Assembly (NCBI GenBank): GCA_003194525.1
Contig: NBIV01000537.1
Location: 1 to 31,832 of the forward strand
Direction of reading: 5' to 3'
Length of the DNA: 31,832 nt
DNA from: Gracilariopsis chorda
Lineage: Eukaryota; Rhodophyta; Florideophyceae; Gracilariales; Gracilariaceae
Within the stretch, counting starts at the first letter, position 1. Every line of letters begins with the position of its first letter. The notes beneath the pieces were generated by a model that saw only the letters and a list, made by a program, of their open reading frames with translations, was not told the origin of the DNA and made no database searches. Both the position numbers and the translations under genes were made by a program. Below are positions 9,817-20,061 of the stretch, piece by piece.

Positions 9817-10564
9817 TCAAGCTGGCGACGAGCGTGCTTTAAGAAGGCAGTGCGAACGAGCGCGCGCCCGGTGCATTCAAGCCTCGTCTGGTGATCTAGC
9901 CCTCGTATCATATCATCTGTTTTTCGAGTTTTACAGCATCATGAATCCAGGCCATGCAGCGTGGAGCTCTCTGAGAAAGAGTCACTCTCGGCCCAGTGGT
10001 AGTTCTGGTTTGACAGTGTCACTCTCATCCTGAGATTGTATTTGTCAGAAAAACTCGAGATCTTCCGCTGCCAAGGTCTGGCTCCACGACGCCCGTTCTT
10101 TCACTTCTGGACTAGAATAGCACCTCGACGCACGCAGATTTCAATCTTTTCATCACCAATGCCAAGCGTTTTGCAGAAAGCCCTGTACTCAGAAATGCCG
10201 CTGCGTTCATTCGGATTGTGCTTTGCTATTATTTCTAGAACGGGCAGGCTCGTGGTGGAAGTGAACGGCAGCCCTGAGGGCTGCTGTTCGCTTCTTGTCA
10301 CGCAAACGATACATCCTCAAACGCGTCAGATTTGTGCCCTAATTTCCTGTTGACTGCCACCCACTTGTTCTCCGCTAAGCCATGCCAAGTGTTGATCAGT
10401 AAGGTCACCCAATCCTTCACTATGCCCCCGTTGCTTAGGGCCAAATGAAAAGTCTTGCGATTATTCGTGTGCTCTTCTTCCGCCGAGCAGGAAAGAATTC
10501 CAAATTCATTAGTTTACTTGTTGTTCCCGAAAGCTCTTATGCCACAGTAGGTGCGTAGAACCCG

Positions 10565-10845
10565 GAGACCACTTTTTTGGTATAGACTGCCGCCTTATCT
10601 CCACACGGACAATGGTTCCCAATTCATCTCGAAGTTTGCCATCACTTCTGCTGAGTCTCAGGACTGAAACATTTCTTCACCACCACCTACCACCCCCTGA
10701 CCGATTGGCATACGAAATGGTTCAACAGCTGTCAATATACACGGGTGCAACGCACCGTTTCTTTTGCTGCTATCCGCGCCCGTCAAAAACAGCTGTTGGA
10801 CCCACGTGCGCGAAAAGGACTTCAGTCTTTGGCTTAAATCGTGAT
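10565..10845 (+). pseudogene. Ty3/gypsy-type integrase core relic (unit 2)
   Basis: Same motifs as 4960-5240: DNGSQF at 10608-10625 and YHPLTD downstream in another frame, with the catalytic Glu lost. Confidence 0.75.
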
Positions 10846-11210
10846 CATGAACTTTGGAACGGGTCTGTCTCCGGGCTCAAGAATAGAGCACTTCGGGCAC
10901 CTCGATGGTTTCCTCGGTGGAATTGCGTATTCTGATCTTCTTGGTCCAAGGTTAGTCGCTAGGAGATTGCGATCAGGGCGCACCAAATTCGTGATGAGCC
11001 TGTTATGTCTTTTTTCATACGCGATGCAACAAGTCGAATTTATCTTATCCGCGGGTTGCTACAGAGGGACTGAGTTTGTTCTACGTTGTATTTTGTCAAA
11101 AGTGCGAAGCAAGGCATTATCCGTGGAAGGCGCTGTTATCGGATGAATCTTTAAAAGAGCTACAGATGTTTGAAGCGAGGAGATAGCTATACGGGCCCTG
11201 TGTGGTGCGA

Positions 11211-11316
11211 CTAGGCCAGCAGCGTCAGCGCAACTTCTAGCGAAACTACCCTTGATTCATCAATTCCTACACTTGATGCTCTGATGACGAGCGTTGTGAT
11301 ATTTTCGTCCACTGCA
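11211..11316 (-). pseudogene. DUF3326 gene 3'-end fragment (unit 2/3 junction)
   Basis: Same fragment as at 5607-5712, again broken at the identical base before gacaagcg. Confidence 0.9.
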
Positions 11317-11610
11317 GACAAGCGCTGTAATCCGCCGTGACGGCCTGTGACCGCCGCGGCGCTGAAGCGCCAATGAGAGGCGCGCATGGCGGCCGCATCG
11401 CACTCGCGTCACGACGCGCCGCGCACATGCGCACATGCGCAGCCGGCGAGCAGCGACCGCAGCAACGCAGCGACCGCAGCAACAGAGCAGCCCTTCACAG
11501 GTGCTCGCCATCGCAGATATCCAAAGCTTCATGCTCAGCCCCAAAAATCAACACCCAAAAATGAAAAATACCCAAACAACCTCCCGCTTCCGCCCCTTTG
11601 AGCGCAGCTG

Positions 11611-12195
11611 TTATCTATCCTCCGTACGTCTCACGAGAGCTACCGATCGCTTGCCTTGACGCGCAGTTCCAGGCATCACAGAAATGCGCGTAGATCTGCC
11701 GGGCATGGAGCTCTGACACGTCGGCTCCGCCTTGCGGTTCGCCTCGCGTTCCTCCTTGGCGCGTTCCTTGTCGCGAATGCGCGTGTCAATCATCTCTGCC
11801 AGCATCGCAAAGACATCCGGCATGGGCTCACCCGCCTTCCTCATAGCGTTCAAAACGCGACAACGATTGATCACATTGTACAACTTCTGCTTGCGGCGCA
11901 AGCTGTACGATGTGATCAATTGTTGTTGCGTATGGTAGCCGATCGACGCCTTAAACCTCGGCGCGCCTGAAAACTTAAACGTCTTTCCGACTGTGCGGCA
12001 CCTCTCCAGCAGTCTGTAGTCATTCACACGACGACTGTCTCCTTTGCAATGATCGCGCAGCGGCACACCGTCCGGAGCACCGGTTCCATGCATGATCCAT
12101 AAATACATGTCTACCACAGCCTCCCAGTCATTCAGATAGGCTTCGTCCACATCCGAGGACGTGGAGCCGTGGCTGCGGGTACGCACGCTATGGAA
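11611..12195 (-). CDS. Repeat gene C, unit 3 copy
   Basis: Frame open as in unit 1 (191 codons, no ATG at the edge, in frame with gene B past the TGA at 12196-12198). See 396-980. Confidence 0.5.
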   Translation of the reverse strand, partial: FHSVRTRSHGSTSSDVDEAYLNDWEAVVDMYLWIMHGTGAPDGVPLRDHCKGDSRRVNDYRLLERCRTVGKTFKFSGAPRFKASIGYHTQQQLITSYSLRRKQKLYNVINRCRVLNAMRKAGEPMPDVFAMLAEMIDTRIRDKERAKEEREANRKAEPTCQSSMPGRSTRISVMPGTARQGKRSVALVRRTEDR

Positions 12196-12974
12196 TCAAT
12201 CTTCGCCACCCTCAAACGCGCTGGGGTTGGATGTGGGCATTGTGCGTGCGGACAGACGGCTGCGTTTGCAGGGACGTTCCGTCATTGGCGAAGACCGAGG
12301 TAGAGAGGGCACGGACGCCAACGTGCCGAGGGCCTGTGGAGGCCGCTGTTCAGGGGCGTATTGGAGGGTAGGAGCACGCTGAGACGTGCGGCCGGCCGGA
12401 TGCACAGGCGCCACGGGTGGTATGGGGTTAACTGTCGCGGGGGTAGGGGCTCCATTGCCCGACTGTGGGCAGGACGTGACTCGAGTTAAGCCCTCTCCGT
12501 CAGCAAAGGTTAGATTGACGGTGCAGCTGGAGTGAAAGTTGAAGGTGTCTGTGTGTAAGGAAACGAAGAAAGAAGAACTTGTTTGTCAGCAGCTGGCAAA
12601 AGGGAGGTAGAAAGGGGGTGGGGCGGAGGGATTGGTGAGCCATTGAACATACAATAGTTTTGAACATAAGTCTGCACGCCCGTTACTTGAAGTTGAGCAG
12701 GCTCACCATTGGGGTGGTCATTATGAGAGACCACTGGCGGCAGATTGCTCGGGCCTGGCGCCGTTTTGTTCGTCAGGTTCTGCGGAGGGTGCTGCGGAGG
12801 GTGCTGCGGAGGGTGCTGCGGAGTGTGTGGAGGAGAGAGCGGCGAACGGAGCTGTAAAGGGTGATGCAGAGGGTGCTGCAGCGGGAGCGGGAGCCGCGGC
12901 GGGAGCTGCGGGGGGTGCTTTGGAGAAGGCTGATTATTACGTGAACCGTGGGGGCCGGGGGGAGTCACGTTCAT
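12196..12974 (-). CDS. Repeat gene B, unit 3 copy
   Basis: Exon 1 at 12974-12653, intron at 12652-12549 (104 bp, GTATGT...CACACAG) and exon 2 at 12548-12196. Same as unit 1. Confidence 0.5.
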
Positions 12975-14224
12975 TTGTGGGTGCCAAAGGTTGAGCCGTT
13001 ATTTCTGTTTTTGGGACGATGGAGGTGCAAGCGGAGTTGGTAATGGGAAGGGTCACAGGTTCTGCCTTTCTTCGTTTTCGAAGAGAGGTGGGGCGGCGAA
13101 ACAGAGCGGTGCCGACGCGCGCTCCCTTAAGTACGGAAGCTGGTGGTGCGAAGGTAGGTGGGCGCCACGTGCGGATGCTGTTTTTCGCGTTAGTTTGGGT
13201 GCAGTACCGGAGCACGTGGCGGGGGGTGCGCTGTCCGCGGCGCGTTTGTGCCGCGTCCAGAGAGCGTGCGTATAACGCGTGCGAACGGCTCGCTGGAGGG
13301 GGGGAGGGGGGGGAGAGAGTGTCGGTGACGGGGTGTAACTTTTTGAATGGACGGGCGGGCTTTTCCCTCCTCCAACACTTATTTCTGCTGCGTATGTGAC
13401 AGCGTCGGTTTCGTACCGGCACTGTCCTTGGCGCGGCTGCCCTCAAGGCGGCGTTTTGACCGCTTTTCGAGCCGGCTGAAAAAGAAAAATGTGATCGCTG
13501 CCAGCTGGCGGGAGAAAGTGACGGCGATTGAAATGCCAAACGGCTCTGTGTTCGATTTCACCTGTGTGTCAGCGCTTTTGGTCGGGTATTGCTGATTATC
13601 GACAACGAAGGTAGCCGCATCGATCGCGCCTGTTCGGTGCATTCTCCCGGAAACATGTAGATACCACGGATTTTGCGCTTTCGGCAATCTCCCTCCGGCA
13701 GCCTTGCTTCGGCCGTACCGCGCTTGTGATGCACCTACGTAGAGATTACAAGACGCGCTGTCTCAAGATTCACGTGACACCCTGCGGTCGATCTCTCAAC
13801 GCACAACGTGCCAGGTGGTGGGTTGAGAGGTAGTACCTTGCCACGCACCAACATCACACCCGTCGCATTGCTCCCGTGACCGATATTCACCCTGGCCATC
13901 ATTGGTAACATGCCGAACGCTCCAACTCAGCGCGCTCACGTACAATCCGTTTCCGCACCAAATGTACTCCGAAAATGGTAACACTTTCTACTTCAATGCA
14001 GACACGTAGTCCTTCAAGGACGTATGGTTCCTTCCCAACTTGCTCTCGCATTCAAGCTACCTCGCCTTCATGTTTGTGTCTGCTGTCGTTTCCGACACTA
14101 AAAGAGAGTGTCCGAGCCCTCGCCACTCACTCTCGGCCCTTCAAACATGTTAACATGTACTTGCTACTAGTGGCGAACTGTTCTAACCCACAATGAAGAA
14201 ATTAGAGAACGGAATGTTTACATT

Positions 14225-14246
14225 AAACAGGAGTACGCTCCTGTTT
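14225..14246. other. 9-bp hairpin 3' of gene A (unit 3)
   Basis: Identical to 3009-3030. Confidence 0.7.
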
Positions 14247-14321
14247 ACTTTCAACGCAAAAAACAACTATACACACAAGACACACACACACACATGAACA
14301 AAACATGCAAAAGTGAAAGTG

Positions 14322-15425
14322 TCAACACGGTTCTCCCACTACAAGGACTCCAAGTACTCTAGATGCCTTTCTCTTCATATTAGCCTTAGTGAAGATGTGA
14401 CAACGAGCTGCAGGTATCTTCTGGCAGATTTCGCGGCAGTGCGGACAGATCCACGTTCCGCTCGCCTTTGCACTTTCAAAGTCCCATTACAACTCTCCGA
14501 AGCACGGTCGACACACCGCCTTCCGACACTTGCGATACGTATGCAGGTTCGCACAGAAGATATTTTCCGACTTCTGAGTGCGGGCGCAGACGCGACAGAA
14601 GCGCGACGGACCGCGCAGCAACGGAGAGAGAGGAGGTGAGCGTGGCTTCTTTCTTAACGATGGAGTTAGTGGAATTGGCAGCGATGGTTGAGGCGCCAGA
14701 TGCACTTGTAGGAGCGTTGGTGGCGCCTGAAGCGGTGCTTGAGATGGGGGGGCTAGTGGCACGGCGGCAGTCAGCGGTGACGGCGATGTGGTGCTGAGAT
14801 AGGCGGTGGCGTGCAGGTGCGGAGTAGGCGGTGTGGTAGGAGGGGCATGCGAGAGTGCTCGCTCACAGCGACGAGACGTGATCGCCTCGAGTTCGGCCAC
14901 AATATCCTCGTGCTGCGAAGACGGCTGCTTCTGGGGCGGCGAGGGCAAGAAAAAGTCCGGAAAAAAGCCATGCTCAGGAGCCCGAAGCGGTGTTTGAGGT
15001 GGGGGGTCGGGTGGCGCGGCGGCAGTTAGCGGTGACGGCGATGTGCGGCTGAGATGCGCAGTGGCGTGCAGGTGCGGAGTAGGCGGTGGGGGAGGAGGGG
15101 CAGGCGTACGGCAACGACACGCGATCCACACGATTGCGGCCACAGAATCTTTGTCCCGCGAAGGCGGCTGCCTTTCGGACGGCAGAGGGAAGAGAGAGGA
15201 TACAGAAACGTCCTGCTCACGCACGAGGGCGAGGTCAGCCTCCGTGAACACAAGCCAAGGCAACCAAGCTTGCGTGGGCGGCATATCTAGAGGAAGAGTG
15301 TTGTCGGCGATGTGGGTGACGTTTAAGGCGGCGGGGCGGAATGGGACGGTGGAGTTGGCGGAGAGCGCGTGGGTGTGAGAGTGGGGAGGGGTATGGGGAG
15401 CGATGTGGAGAGTTTCGGGCGGACG
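14322..15425 (-). CDS. Repeat gene A: proline-rich protein with CDCA7-like Cys-rich zinc finger, split by an in-frame TAA
   Basis: Best copy. From ATG at 15284 the frame runs 265 codons to TAA at 14487-14489. Upstream it is open to 15425 with good composition (NVTHIADNTLPLD), so the true start may be earlier or in another exon. The N-terminus reads MPPTQAWLPWLVFTEADLAL; a long Pro/Ser linker follows. The last residues form a cysteine cluster: CRVC, then FC, KC and AVCRPCFGE. After the TAA the same frame continues with WICPHCREIC, another Cys, a basic stretch (KANMKRKASR) and TGA at 14322. The order CxxC...CxxCxxGE...W-x-CPxCRxIC resembles the zf-4CXXC_R1 domain of CDCA7-type chromatin proteins, but the final CxCxxC is missing. 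Function would be DNA or chromatin binding if the match holds. The TAA means readthrough, an unseen splice or a dead gene. Confidence 0.5.
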
Positions 15426-16174
15426 TCAAGCTGGCGACGAGCGTGCTTTAAGAAGGCAGTGCGAACGAGCGCGCGCCCGGTGCATTCAAGCCTCGTCTGG
15501 TGATCTAGCCCTCGTATCATATCATCTGTTTTTCGAGTTTTACAGCATCATGAATCCAGGCCATGCAGCGTGGAGCTCTCTGAGAAAGAGTCACTCTCGG
15601 CCCAGTGGTAGTTCTGGTTTGACAGTGTCACTCTCATCCTGAGATTGTATTTGTCAGAAAAACTCGAGATCTTCCGCTGCCAAGGTCTGGCTCCACGACG
15701 CCCGTTCTTTCACTTCTGGACTAGAATAGCACCTCGACGCACGCAGATTTCAATCTTTTCATCACCAATGCCAAGCGTTTTGCAGAAAGCCCTGTACTCA
15801 GAAATGCCGCTGCGTTCATTCGGATTGTGCTTTGCTATTATTTCTAGAACGGGCAGGCTCGTGGTGGAAGTGAACGGCAGCCCTGAGGGCTGCTGTTCGC
15901 TTCTTGTCACGCAAACGATACATCCTCAAACGCGTCAGATTTGTGCCCTAATTTCCTGTTGACTGCCACCCACTTGTTCTCCGCTAAGCCATGCCAAGTG
16001 TTGATCAGTAAGGTCACCCAATCCTTCACTATGCCCCCGTTGCTTAGGGCCAAATGAAAAGTCTTGCGATTATTCGTGTGCTCTTCTTCCGCCGAGCAGG
16101 AAAGAATTCCAAATTCATTAGTTTACTTGTTGTTCCCGAAAGCTCTTATGCCACAGTAGGTGCGTAGAACCCGG

Positions 16175-16455
16175 AGACCACTCTTTTGGTATAGACTGCC
16201 GCCTTATCTCCACACGGACAATGGTTCCCAATTCATCTCGAAGTTTGCCATCACTTCTGCTGAGTCTCAGGACTGAAACATTTCTTCACCACCACCTACC
16301 ACCCCCTGACCGATTGGCATACGAAATGGTTCAACAGCTGCAGCTGTCAATATACACGGGTGCAACGCACCGTTTCTTTTGCTGCTATCCGCGCCCGTCA
16401 AAAACAGCTGTTGGACCCACGTGCGCGAAAAGGACTTCAGTCTTTGGCTTAAATC
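16175..16455 (+). pseudogene. Ty3/gypsy-type integrase core relic (unit 3)
   Basis: DNGSQF at 16217-16234 and the YHPLTD block downstream. The cagctg duplication at 16335-16346 lengthens the region by two codons. Otherwise as 4960-5240. Confidence 0.75.
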
Positions 16456-16830
16456 GTGATCATGAACTTTGGAACGGGTCTGTCTCCGGGCTCAAGAATA
16501 GAGCACTTCGGGCACCTCGATGGTTTCCTCGGTGGAATTGCGTATTCTGATCTTCTTGGTCCAAGGTTAGTCGCTAGGAGATTGCGATCAGGGCGCACCA
16601 AATTCGTGATGAGCCTGTTATGTCTTTTTTCATACGCGATGCAACAAGTCGAATTTATCTTATCCGCGGGTTGCTACAGAGGGACTGAGTTTGTTCTACG
16701 TTGTATTTTGTCAAAAGTGCGAAGCAAGGCATTATCCGTGGAAGGCGCTGTTATCGGATGAATCTTTAAAAGAGCTACAGATGTTTGAAGCGAGGAGATA
16801 GCTATACGGGCCCTGTGTGGTGCGACTAGG

Positions 16831-16931
16831 CCAGCAGCGTCAGCGCAACTTCTAGCGAAACTACCCTTGATTCATCAATTCCTACACTTGATGCTCTGAT
16901 GACGAGCGTTGTGATATTTTCGTCCACTGCA
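16831..16931. repeat. Partial fourth unit (101 bp) at the array edge
   Basis: Matches bases 1-101 of unit 1. At 16932 it continues as DUF3326 coding sequence instead of switching to element E. This is the unduplicated edge of the array. Confidence 0.95.
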
Positions 16932-17427
16932 ATCACCATTACGTCGGCTCTACTGGCTAGCCTCACCACTGCAGGGCTACCAAAGGCATTTGTCGTTATG
17001 AAGAGGACGTCAACATTCGCAGCCGTAGTAACTGAAGAATCTACGTCCGTCCGATTGTTGGTAACCAGATGAGGTGCTCGAGAAAGCTCAACAAGCACGC
17101 TGGACAAAACTGTATAGTCAAGCTCTTCCGCTGTTGACTTTGGTGAAACGCTGTCATCTGCTGGCAGCGGTTGAAGTGGTGGAGAATGCGCACATGTTAG
17201 GCGGAACTCTCGAGTGACAAGATGGCTGATCACTGCTTCTGCACCAGAATTCGCATCAACTGCGTTTCCAGATCGGTAGTTTGCGAGTTGTACATGATCT
17301 TCCTCAGAAAATTGGGAAACAACTGCTTAGCCTGACAGCTATGCTTTTCAAGGTGCTGGACTGAAAGCAACAAAGCCGCTGGGTCAGCGGTAGGCCCCCA
17401 TGATGAAGCGCCTCCCTTCGATGACGC

Positions 17428-17453
17428 TATTTTGACAAATAATTGTCAAAATA
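17428..17453. other. Perfect 11-bp inverted repeat inside the DUF3326 pseudogene
   Basis: tattttgacaa - ataa - ttgtcaaaata. It falls between two conserved DUF3326 blocks where the family sequence is lost, so it may be the scar of a small insertion. Confidence 0.7.
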
Positions 17454-17826
17454 CGTTGTCGTGCGGTGCGTGATATCCAAGCGTAATGTAGCACGAGCAG
17501 CATCTGTGGTGTATCTATGGCGAAGGATGGTCTCTTCGGGCCTGCCTGAATCAAGTACTATTCTGAGACGATTTGATGTAGATGAAACTGGGGCTGGGAC
17601 CCATTTCAATACAAGCAAATCGATCAAGAGCGTATCCTTCCACGTATAACGCATTGGAGATTGGCCAATACATTAGTGCGCCTTTCAGAACATCCGAGTG
17701 AATAATGAGCGTGTCAGTGACGCGTAGGGGAAGTCTTGCAGCCGGAAGTGAATCGCTAGCGTACCCGCCGATGGCACCCCCAACACCTGTGGGGACTATG
17801 AGCACTGTTGTATGCTGCGAACACAC

Positions 17827-18732
17827 AACCAGTGCATCTCGACTTCGGACAGAGAGGTGACGCGGGTACTGCTACAACGCTTGAACTTTTGTGGCTCGCT
17901 TGAACTGTGAGTTTGCAAAGCCCAGGAATGTGAGAAAAGCACACGAGTGAGGTAGGCTGGGGATTCTCTGGGAGCACATCTCGATAACGCTGGATTCTGT
18001 GAAGGGCACGTCAGTCTAGTGGGGCCAGGGAGCAGAAGTGCAGCCGCCGGTACTTCTGAACACGCTTTTCAAGACTTTCGCTGTTTGAAACGCGACGTAG
18101 ACAGTGCCTACTTTCATACTCTATCTGTATCTTGTTTCTTCTGCATGTGTTCTGGTTCAGTGATAGAATTAAGGTTGATAGAATGTATTCTATTGACACT
18201 CTTTTGTCTTGAAACATGAGAAAGCTCTTTTACCCTGCTGCTAAAGGTTATTGTTCTCGTACAAGCGTTAATCGTAAGAAAACGGATCTTCTCCTCCAAC
18301 TGGAGGTATGAAACTCCTCAACTTTTGCACCTTTTTCCCTACCTTCCAGCTAGGGATATCCGCCATTACGTTTGCTTCCCACGTGCTGTATTGTTCTGTC
18401 TACAAATAGAAGAACACATCAAGGAAGGGACGAACAGGATACGAATTGCGAGCTCCTTAGGCGTCTTTGCTCTGATTTCATGAGGCGGTAGGAGCATATA
18501 AATCAGGGATTGACACTTACCTTTGCTACAAGACGAGCTTCATCCCTAGCTTGTAAAAATGGAATGATCGCTAAAAAGAATGTTCTTTTTCTCTTGTTGC
18601 AAATAAATCCCTACCAAAGAAAATTGAACATGAATAGAGAGTGGGGTTGGTCAAGTCAGGGTCAGATTGATTGAGACATGTGGAGGTTATTGGACGGATG
18701 AAATCACACATCTTCGCTTAAATTTAAAAGTA
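17827..18732. other. No recognisable gene
   Basis: Only short ORFs on either strand. The first ~150 bp may hold the degraded N-terminus of the DUF3326 gene (minus frame reading SEPQKFKRCSSTRVTSLSE). A short palindrome-like agaatgtattct lies near 18177. Nothing else is seen. Confidence 0.5.
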
Positions 18733-18960
18733 CTAATGCAAGTAGAAGCTGTATGACATGACCAGCGCGGTTCCGAACAAGAGTGGGCCGGCAGCAGGCC
18801 CGATTGAGCGGGGAACATTTCTGGCAATGTTGATAGGAGCGTGTCCGCCGTTGGGAGCCACCTCCTGTTGTACGGCTCAATGCGGCAGTGGTCTGTGCCG
18901 TGCCTCGATTGCCGTCAGCATGGACTTGCGCACGCAGAAGATGGAGTACACCCGACACAG
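18733..18960 (-). pseudogene. NDUFA13 (GRIM-19)-like fragment
   Basis: On the minus strand a frame ending at 18733 reads QEVAPNGGHAPINIARNVP, then GPAAGPLLFGTALVMSYSFY and a stop. NDUFA13, a mitochondrial complex I subunit, has a conserved N-terminal PPGGxxPIxxxRNxPxxGxSG segment followed by one membrane helix, and this matches in order and spacing. The rest of the protein (the charged C-terminal helix) is not found downstream, and an in-frame TGA lies just upstream (PH-stop-AVQQ). I infer a truncated pseudogene; a chance match of such a short segment is possible. Confidence 0.5.
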
Positions 18961-20061
18961 GCGTAGGATTTAATCACGGGAGGGATTTAATGAAAATAGC
19001 GCTTCGGTGAGCGGCTCAGATGGAAAGCGATCGCGGAGGCATGCGCATTTCTCTACCTGCTTGCAGTACCAGGACCACCTGTAGAATACGATAATCTAGA
19101 TGATAGCAGTCATCCGAGACCCCAAACAAAGCAGAAACCTAAAACTGTGACGACGATAGGAGCAGTCCATCATCATCATAATCATGTTTACATAGCCGTC
19201 TAGCTTCTGCACTGGGTGACACCTTTATCTCTGCTGCCCCATTCGAGAAGAAATCTATCCCTTTGGTGCATAACGGCGGAAACGTTTCAACAAATCGCAT
19301 GAGTATCGTGAAAAATGTAAGGTACCATTGATATCGATGTTTCCATGAGAGCAACGAGAGCACTTCAGTGGTCGTTTCGTTTCGAAACTTTCCAGGCGAC
19401 TAGAGCATCATGGTGTGGTCGCCTCGACAAATCGGTCCCTACACGTAGTTGAGAAACGCCGCCGGCGGCGTCATGAGAAGGAGCTAGCAATTCACGGGTA
19501 GATGTGTAGAATTCTACACCCCTGTCTCGTAGGTTTTTTTGTCTTTTTTTTTTAATTGAATCATTGCAACTGTTGTGCAGTGCAATAGCACTGGAGATAT
19601 GACAGTGAGGCTACAGCCGCAGGGTTGATCCGCGGTTGATGTGAACAGACGTTCAGATCTTGCTAAGTTCCAAAAGTTTGAACCTGCAATTGTTGCGGCA
19701 CTTCCTCGTTGCTTTTGTGAGCACTTTCTTGCGAAGCTGGAGGTTATTGTTATGTCCCTAGCATCCTGTAGGGGCCCTTTTCCGTACAGCGTAAGAGTTC
19801 CTCATACTGCAAGTAGTTGTAGAAGAGAGGAGTGCACGAGCACAAGCTCAACAAACTTAACTTTACGACATAGCTTGAGGTCCAACCACCTCGCGCTCGT
19901 GGTTACCGCCGAATCCTACTACTCAATTTATTCTACCCGTAGAGCATAAAGCGGTTGCCAGCCGATAGGGAAGCAAAGATGAGAATTCTGGGAAGAGCAA
20001 TACTTCGCGTGGTGCAATCGGCATCCATTGATAACCTAAGAACACATCTTTCGCCCCAATT
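18961..20061. other. No recognisable gene; two 16-bp palindromes
   Basis: ORFs here (minus 19139-19363; plus 19641-19949) have no ATG or no familiar motif. Two perfect 16-bp palindromes lie 32 bp apart: acgccgccggcggcgt (19456-19471) and gtgtagaattctacac (19504-19519). A T-rich run follows at 19535-19554. Confidence 0.5.

Larger units (their letters stand above)
5612..11215. repeat. 5.6 kb tandem repeat, unit 2
   Basis: Second full copy, 5604 bp, in the same order as unit 1. Distinguishing changes include a one-base deletion at about 6497 (cataatac for cataaatac), tttcttgg for tttcttcg at about 7466, and cggtgtgcta for cggtgtggta at about 9224. Confidence 0.97.
11216..16830. repeat. 5.6 kb tandem repeat, unit 3
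   Basis: Third full copy, 5615 bp. It has the least damaged gene A. A six-base duplication cagctgcagctg at 16335-16346 is single in unit 2. Its right end continues into the DUF3326 gene proper, so this unit sits at the parent locus. Confidence 0.97.
16826..17826 (-). pseudogene. DUF3326 family gene, frameshifted, parent locus of the repeat junction
   Basis: Nearly full length for the family (about 330 codons) but spread over several frames. N-terminal block (17826-17560): VLIVPTGVGGAIGGYASDSL, then YWPISNALYVEGYALDRFA. Second block (about 17580-17440): RLRIVLDSG and TTDAARATLRLDI. Third (about 17400-17330): GGASSWGPTADPAALLL. C-terminal block (17320-16826): NYRSGNAVDANSGAEAVISH, SRAPHLVT, VDVLFITTNAFGSPAVV, VMVIAVDENITTL, ending LTLLA and TAG. 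These are hallmark segments of DUF3326, a family of unknown function common in cyanobacteria and found in photosynthetic eukaryotes. At least three frame changes and a hairpin insertion (17428-17453) break it, and no splice sites explain them. Its last 106 bp are the piece carried in every array junction. Confidence 0.85.

Noticed and set aside
14472..14489. An 18-nt mini-intron (GTAATG...AAAG) that would remove the gene A TAA in frame
   Set aside because: The length is a multiple of three and the ends fit, but such tiny introns are known only from a few special genomes, and the other proposed intron here is about 104 bp.
981..15425. Reassigned stop codons explaining the in-frame TGA and TAA
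   Set aside because: Two different stops would need reassignment, while TGA, TAA and TAG all end plausible frames in the same window.
1..16830. LTR retrotransposon array
   Set aside because: No LTR pair, primer-binding site, reverse transcriptase or gag was found; only a dead integrase scrap is present.
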